NCBI GenBank assembly: GCA_002254335.1
Contig: NIVA01000038.1
Span: forward strand, 1 to 14,425
Length of the DNA: 14,425 nt
Direction of reading: 5' to 3'
Origin: Bacteroidetes bacterium 4572_114
GTDB lineage: Bacteria > Bacteroidota > Bacteroidia > Bacteroidales > 4484-276
The notes under the pieces are model-generated. The model was given only the letters and a program-made list of their open reading frames with translations, was not told the DNA's origin and searched no databases. The translations under genes were made by a program, and so were the position numbers. Shown here one piece after another: positions 12,307 through 14,425 of the stretch. Position 1 is the stretch's first letter; every line of letters starts with the position of its first letter.

Positions 12307-12939
12307 ATGACGCATTGGTTAGAAGAAGCAGAAAATAAAAAGGTTGAGAAAGCCAAAGTTAGCAGGACAAAGATCAGGAAAAAAATGGAGGAAATAAAAC
12401 AAAACTACGAAGCCAACAAGGAGGCTTATGATCGTTTTATCAACTCGTTGTTTATATTATGCCAACGCGCAAACAGCCTGCCACCAAAAACCCGTGAACC
12501 CTGGGACACCATCGAATCGAAAGCAAGGGAAAGCAAACTCAACAATCATTATTTTACTTTCGGGACCAGGGAAAGGTTTGATAAAAAAGTCCCTGCCAAA
12601 ATTTTTCCCTTTTTTAAAACCAGGCATTACAAGCATGTCAGGAAAATAATGATTGCAGTTTCTGAAACCATGGGGATGGTAAACATTGAGGTTTACGAAG
12701 ATTACCTGGCCAAAACGAGGTTATTGATAGATGACCAGTCCGACAGGGATACTTTTATTGATGACGGGCTGGAAGGGGGTCATTTCATTTACCATTATAG
12801 CATTAAGGATTTGAATGATGCCCTGATGCTAAACCTGTTAGACTGGCTGGTTTTTAAGAAGGACATGGAACACCTGCCCTTTAAGGATGAGGATATCAAG
12901 CGGCCAACAAAATCAAAAACATCCGGGATGGAAGGATAG
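12307..12939 (+). CDS. Unrecognised basic helical protein
   Basis: The product is about 210 residues, starting M-T-H-W-L-E-E-A-E at the ATG 12307; an in-frame TTG one codon earlier is less likely. I do not recognise a family. The first 60 residues are strongly charged and predicted helical or coiled coil (K-V-S-R-T-K-I-R-K-K-M-E-E-I-K). A middle section has aromatic and basic residues (F-P-F-F-K-T-R-H-Y-K-H-V-R-K). The C-terminal part is acidic, then ends in a short lysine-rich tail. There is no signal peptide, membrane helix or known catalytic motif, so a cytosolic role is likely. The codon use fits the neighbouring chromosomal genes, which supports a real gene. Confidence 0.65.
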   Translation: MTHWLEEAENKKVEKAKVSRTKIRKKMEEIKQNYEANKEAYDRFINSLFILCQRANSLPPKTREPWDTIESKARESKLNNHYFTFGTRERFDKKVPAKIFPFFKTRHYKHVRKIMIAVSETMGMVNIEVYEDYLAKTRLLIDDQSDRDTFIDDGLEGGHFIYHYSIKDLNDALMLNLLDWLVFKKDMEHLPFKDEDIKRPTKSKTSGMEG

Positions 12940-13056
12940 TAAAATGTTGAGGCCGGGCAGCAGTCCCTGAACAATATTTAATACTTTGACCATATCCTGA
13001 AGATTTTCAGAAACTTTGCCACTGTTCTATTTTTTCAAATTATCGCCTCCTTAATA

Positions 13057-13091
13057 CAACCCTGACAGATCCTGCGGACTCTGTCAGGTTG
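13057..13091. terminator. Strong hairpin between convergent genes, likely bidirectional terminator
   Basis: CAACCCTGACAGA is followed by TCC, loop TGC, GGA, then C and TCTGTCAGGTTG. This gives a stem of about 15 pairs with one bulged C on each side. It lies between the ends of two convergent genes (12939 on plus, 13229 on minus), where a two-way terminator is expected. There is no long T run directly after it, so it may instead be another dispersed palindrome. Confidence 0.6.
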
Positions 13092-13202
13092 TTTACTACA
13101 ACACTCCACCCCAAAAGATTTTAGCATTTATTTTGTTCCATCTTAAATCAAAAATTGTCAATCGTTATTCGTCAATCCGCTTTTCTGACTATAAAGTTTC
13201 TC

Positions 13203-13226
13203 ACTCCATTACTCCACTACTCCACT
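13203..13226. repeat. Three tandem 8-base units (ACTCCACT-like)
   Basis: ACTCCATT, ACTCCACT, ACTCCACT run without gaps just after the end of the lyase-like gene and are followed by more pyrimidine-rich sequence. Unit length and the TCCA core resemble the array at 10891-10930. Confidence 0.7.
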
Positions 13227-13228
13227 CC

Positions 13229-14239
13229 CTACTCTCTTCCGCTGAGGGATTTGGGTATTCTTCCGTTTTTAATGGATTCGCTACGTAATCTCCGGCCAAC
13301 AATACGTTCGGTCATCTCGCCAATTTCAAGGATTTTATCTATATCAAGGCCGGTATCAATTCCCATCTCATCCATCATCACTACCATATCTTCGGTGGAA
13401 ACCAGGCCAACTGCCGACGGGTCTTTATAATAATAATCCCCTGTGCCCGAAACCGGGACACCATCAACAAAGTTTGCAGGCTGTCCGCCAAGCCCGCCCA
13501 TGGTGGATTCAAAATTTGTCATCCCGGCTTGCAGGGCAGCTAAAACGTTGGCCAATCCCCAACCACGTGTAGTATGGAAGTGGGCAATTTGCTTATGTGG
13601 ATTATCAACAGCATCAAGGAGCATCGAGAAATACTCAAAAACCCTATCTGGTGAGGCCGAACCATCATGGTCGGCATGTTCCACATCGTTGGCCCCAATA
13701 TCGAACCACCGTTTGGTAAACTCGATGGCCTTGCTCATTTCTGTTGGACCTTCAATGGGGCAGCCCCAGATAGTGCTCACCGTGCCATTTACTTTAATGC
13801 CTGCATCCCTGGCTTTCTTCACCCATTCTTCGCTCATTTTCCAGTATTCATCAAGGGTAAGCCCCGAATTTGTTTTGTGGTGCGATTCACTGGTAGATAC
13901 CATCAGCAAAATCCTGTCGGGGCCATAACCATCTAACTTTGCCTGTATAGCACGTTGGATTGCACGCTCGCGGATAGTGATGGCAGTGAGGGACACATCG
14001 TTGAGCAGATGTTTGATCTTTTTACTGCCCCTGATTTTTTTGAAAAGATCATCGGCATCCCTGAACTGTGGCATCCCCTTTGGGTTTCCAAAATTAGAGA
14101 CTTCGATATGCTTAAACCCTGCAAGGATCAACTGCTCTGACAACCATAGTTTTGCTTCGGTTGGAATAAATTTTTCTTCGTGCTGAAAACCATCACGAAC
14201 GGTAATATCCCCGATTGTTACTTTTTTTGGATAATTCAT
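13229..14239 (-). CDS. HMG-CoA-lyase-like enzyme (HMGL family) lacking the catalytic cysteine
   Basis: This 336-residue TIM-barrel protein belongs to the HMGL-like (pyruvate carboxyltransferase) family, whose members cleave or form C-C bonds next to acyl-CoA or keto acids using a divalent metal. Metal and catalytic motifs are present: V-R-D-G-F-Q (R15, D16), S-T-S-E-S-H-H (115-121), a G-C-P-I-E-G segment (159-164) and H-F-H (H220, H222). The signature loop of true HMG-CoA lyases, GGLGGCP, reads G-G-L-G-G-Q-P (248-254), so the catalytic cysteine is glutamine (Q253). Length and start fit the family. It should be called a lyase/aldolase-like protein of unknown substrate, perhaps in branched-chain acid or leucine metabolism. 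A gene tail ends 31 bases upstream on the same strand, so it is probably the second gene of an operon. Confidence 0.85.
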   Translation of the reverse strand: MNYPKKVTIGDITVRDGFQHEEKFIPTEAKLWLSEQLILAGFKHIEVSNFGNPKGMPQFRDADDLFKKIRGSKKIKHLLNDVSLTAITIRERAIQRAIQAKLDGYGPDRILLMVSTSESHHKTNSGLTLDEYWKMSEEWVKKARDAGIKVNGTVSTIWGCPIEGPTEMSKAIEFTKRWFDIGANDVEHADHDGSASPDRVFEYFSMLLDAVDNPHKQIAHFHTTRGWGLANVLAALQAGMTNFESTMGGLGGQPANFVDGVPVSGTGDYYYKDPSAVGLVSTEDMVVMMDEMGIDTGLDIDKILEIGEMTERIVGRRLRSESIKNGRIPKSLSGRE

Positions 14240-14270
14240 ATTTGTTTTTATTTAAATGGGTTTATAATAT

Positions 14271-14425
14271 TCAATAAATTTCATTTCTTTCAAATGCCAC
14301 ATAAGTTTTAATCTTTGTAGGATGATAAAAAACTTTAGGTACTTTTTTTATATCCTTTTTGCTTTTTCCTGTTTTTGATTTTCTTTTAAACAATAGAAAA
14401 CTATCTTGTGCATTGGTAATGGCAT
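14271..14425 (-). CDS. C-terminal 50 residues of an unidentified gene (runs off window)
   Basis: A minus-strand frame is open from the window edge to a TGA at 14271-14273. Its last 50 residues are lysine-rich (L-F-K-R-K-S-K-T-G-K) and end V-A-F-E-R-N-E-I-Y. I do not recognise it. It is on the same strand as the lyase-like gene and ends 31 bases before that start, an operon-like distance. A 50-codon open run in AT-rich DNA is suggestive rather than proof. Confidence 0.45.
   Translation of the reverse strand, partial: AITNAQDSFLLFKRKSKTGKSKKDIKKVPKVFYHPTKIKTYVAFERNEIY

Noticed and set aside
11899..12338. Open frames on both strands over the end of the butyrate-kinase-like gene and the GC-rich element
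   Set aside because: They cross hairpins and a real gene and have low-complexity composition; not supported as genes.
13443..13928. 161-codon plus-strand frame
   Set aside because: It is antisense to the HMGL-like gene and has no features of its own.

Overview
The window looks like a chromosome segment of an uncultured Bacteroidota, probably an anaerobic or facultative Bacteroidales/Marinilabiliales-type bacterium. Three things point there. Gene starts sit behind A/T-rich leaders with no clear Shine-Dalgarno sequence. Several intergenic gaps carry the Bacteroidota -7 promoter box TAnnTTTG. The protein families also fit this phylum: a fused isobutyryl-CoA mutase, HdrB/HdrC-like Fe-S proteins and a butyrate-kinase-like protein. 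No rRNA, tRNA, CRISPR array or insertion sequence was seen.

Layout, left to right. (1) 1-326: start of a lipoprotein gene, minus strand, running off the window. (2) 557-1000: a small membrane protein with a heptad-repeat coiled coil. (3) 1176-3813, minus strand: a membrane-bound HdrC/NarI-like Fe-S protein and a soluble HdrB-like CCG protein, with a HicBA toxin-antitoxin pair lying between them. (4) 3814-4435: about 620 bases without a gene, filled with GC-rich palindromes and hairpin repeats and ending in a good promoter. (5) 4436-7679: a fused isobutyryl-CoA mutase (IcmF) in two frames. The break falls where the Walker A P-loop of the internal G-protein domain should be. (6) 7811-9757: an AT-rich pair joined by an ATGA overlap, an SMC/OLD-like ATPase followed by a small protein with a D...ExK nuclease-like motif, itself split by an apparent +1 frameshift. 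This is the best candidate for a little-described system, probably defence. (7) 9779-10354: a TPR protein with a C-terminal membrane anchor. (8) 10369-10620: a DUF2442 protein, minus strand. (9) 10987-12063: a butyrate-kinase homologue whose phosphate- and nucleotide-binding loops are eroded. (10) 12307-12939: an unrecognised basic protein. (11) 13229-14239, minus strand: an HMG-CoA-lyase-like enzyme lacking the family's catalytic cysteine, preceded by the tail of another gene at the window edge.

The metabolic genes share a theme of short and branched acyl-CoA chemistry: butyryl/isobutyryl-CoA rearrangement, an acyl kinase fold, a C-C lyase fold, and an Fe-S redox module of the kind that can take electrons from acyl-CoA oxidation. 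Four of them depart from their family at catalytic or metal-binding positions. Between genes the window is rich in short tandem repeats (7- and 8-base units) and hairpin elements, some of which recur at separate sites. All family assignments come from motif recognition by eye; no database search was run.
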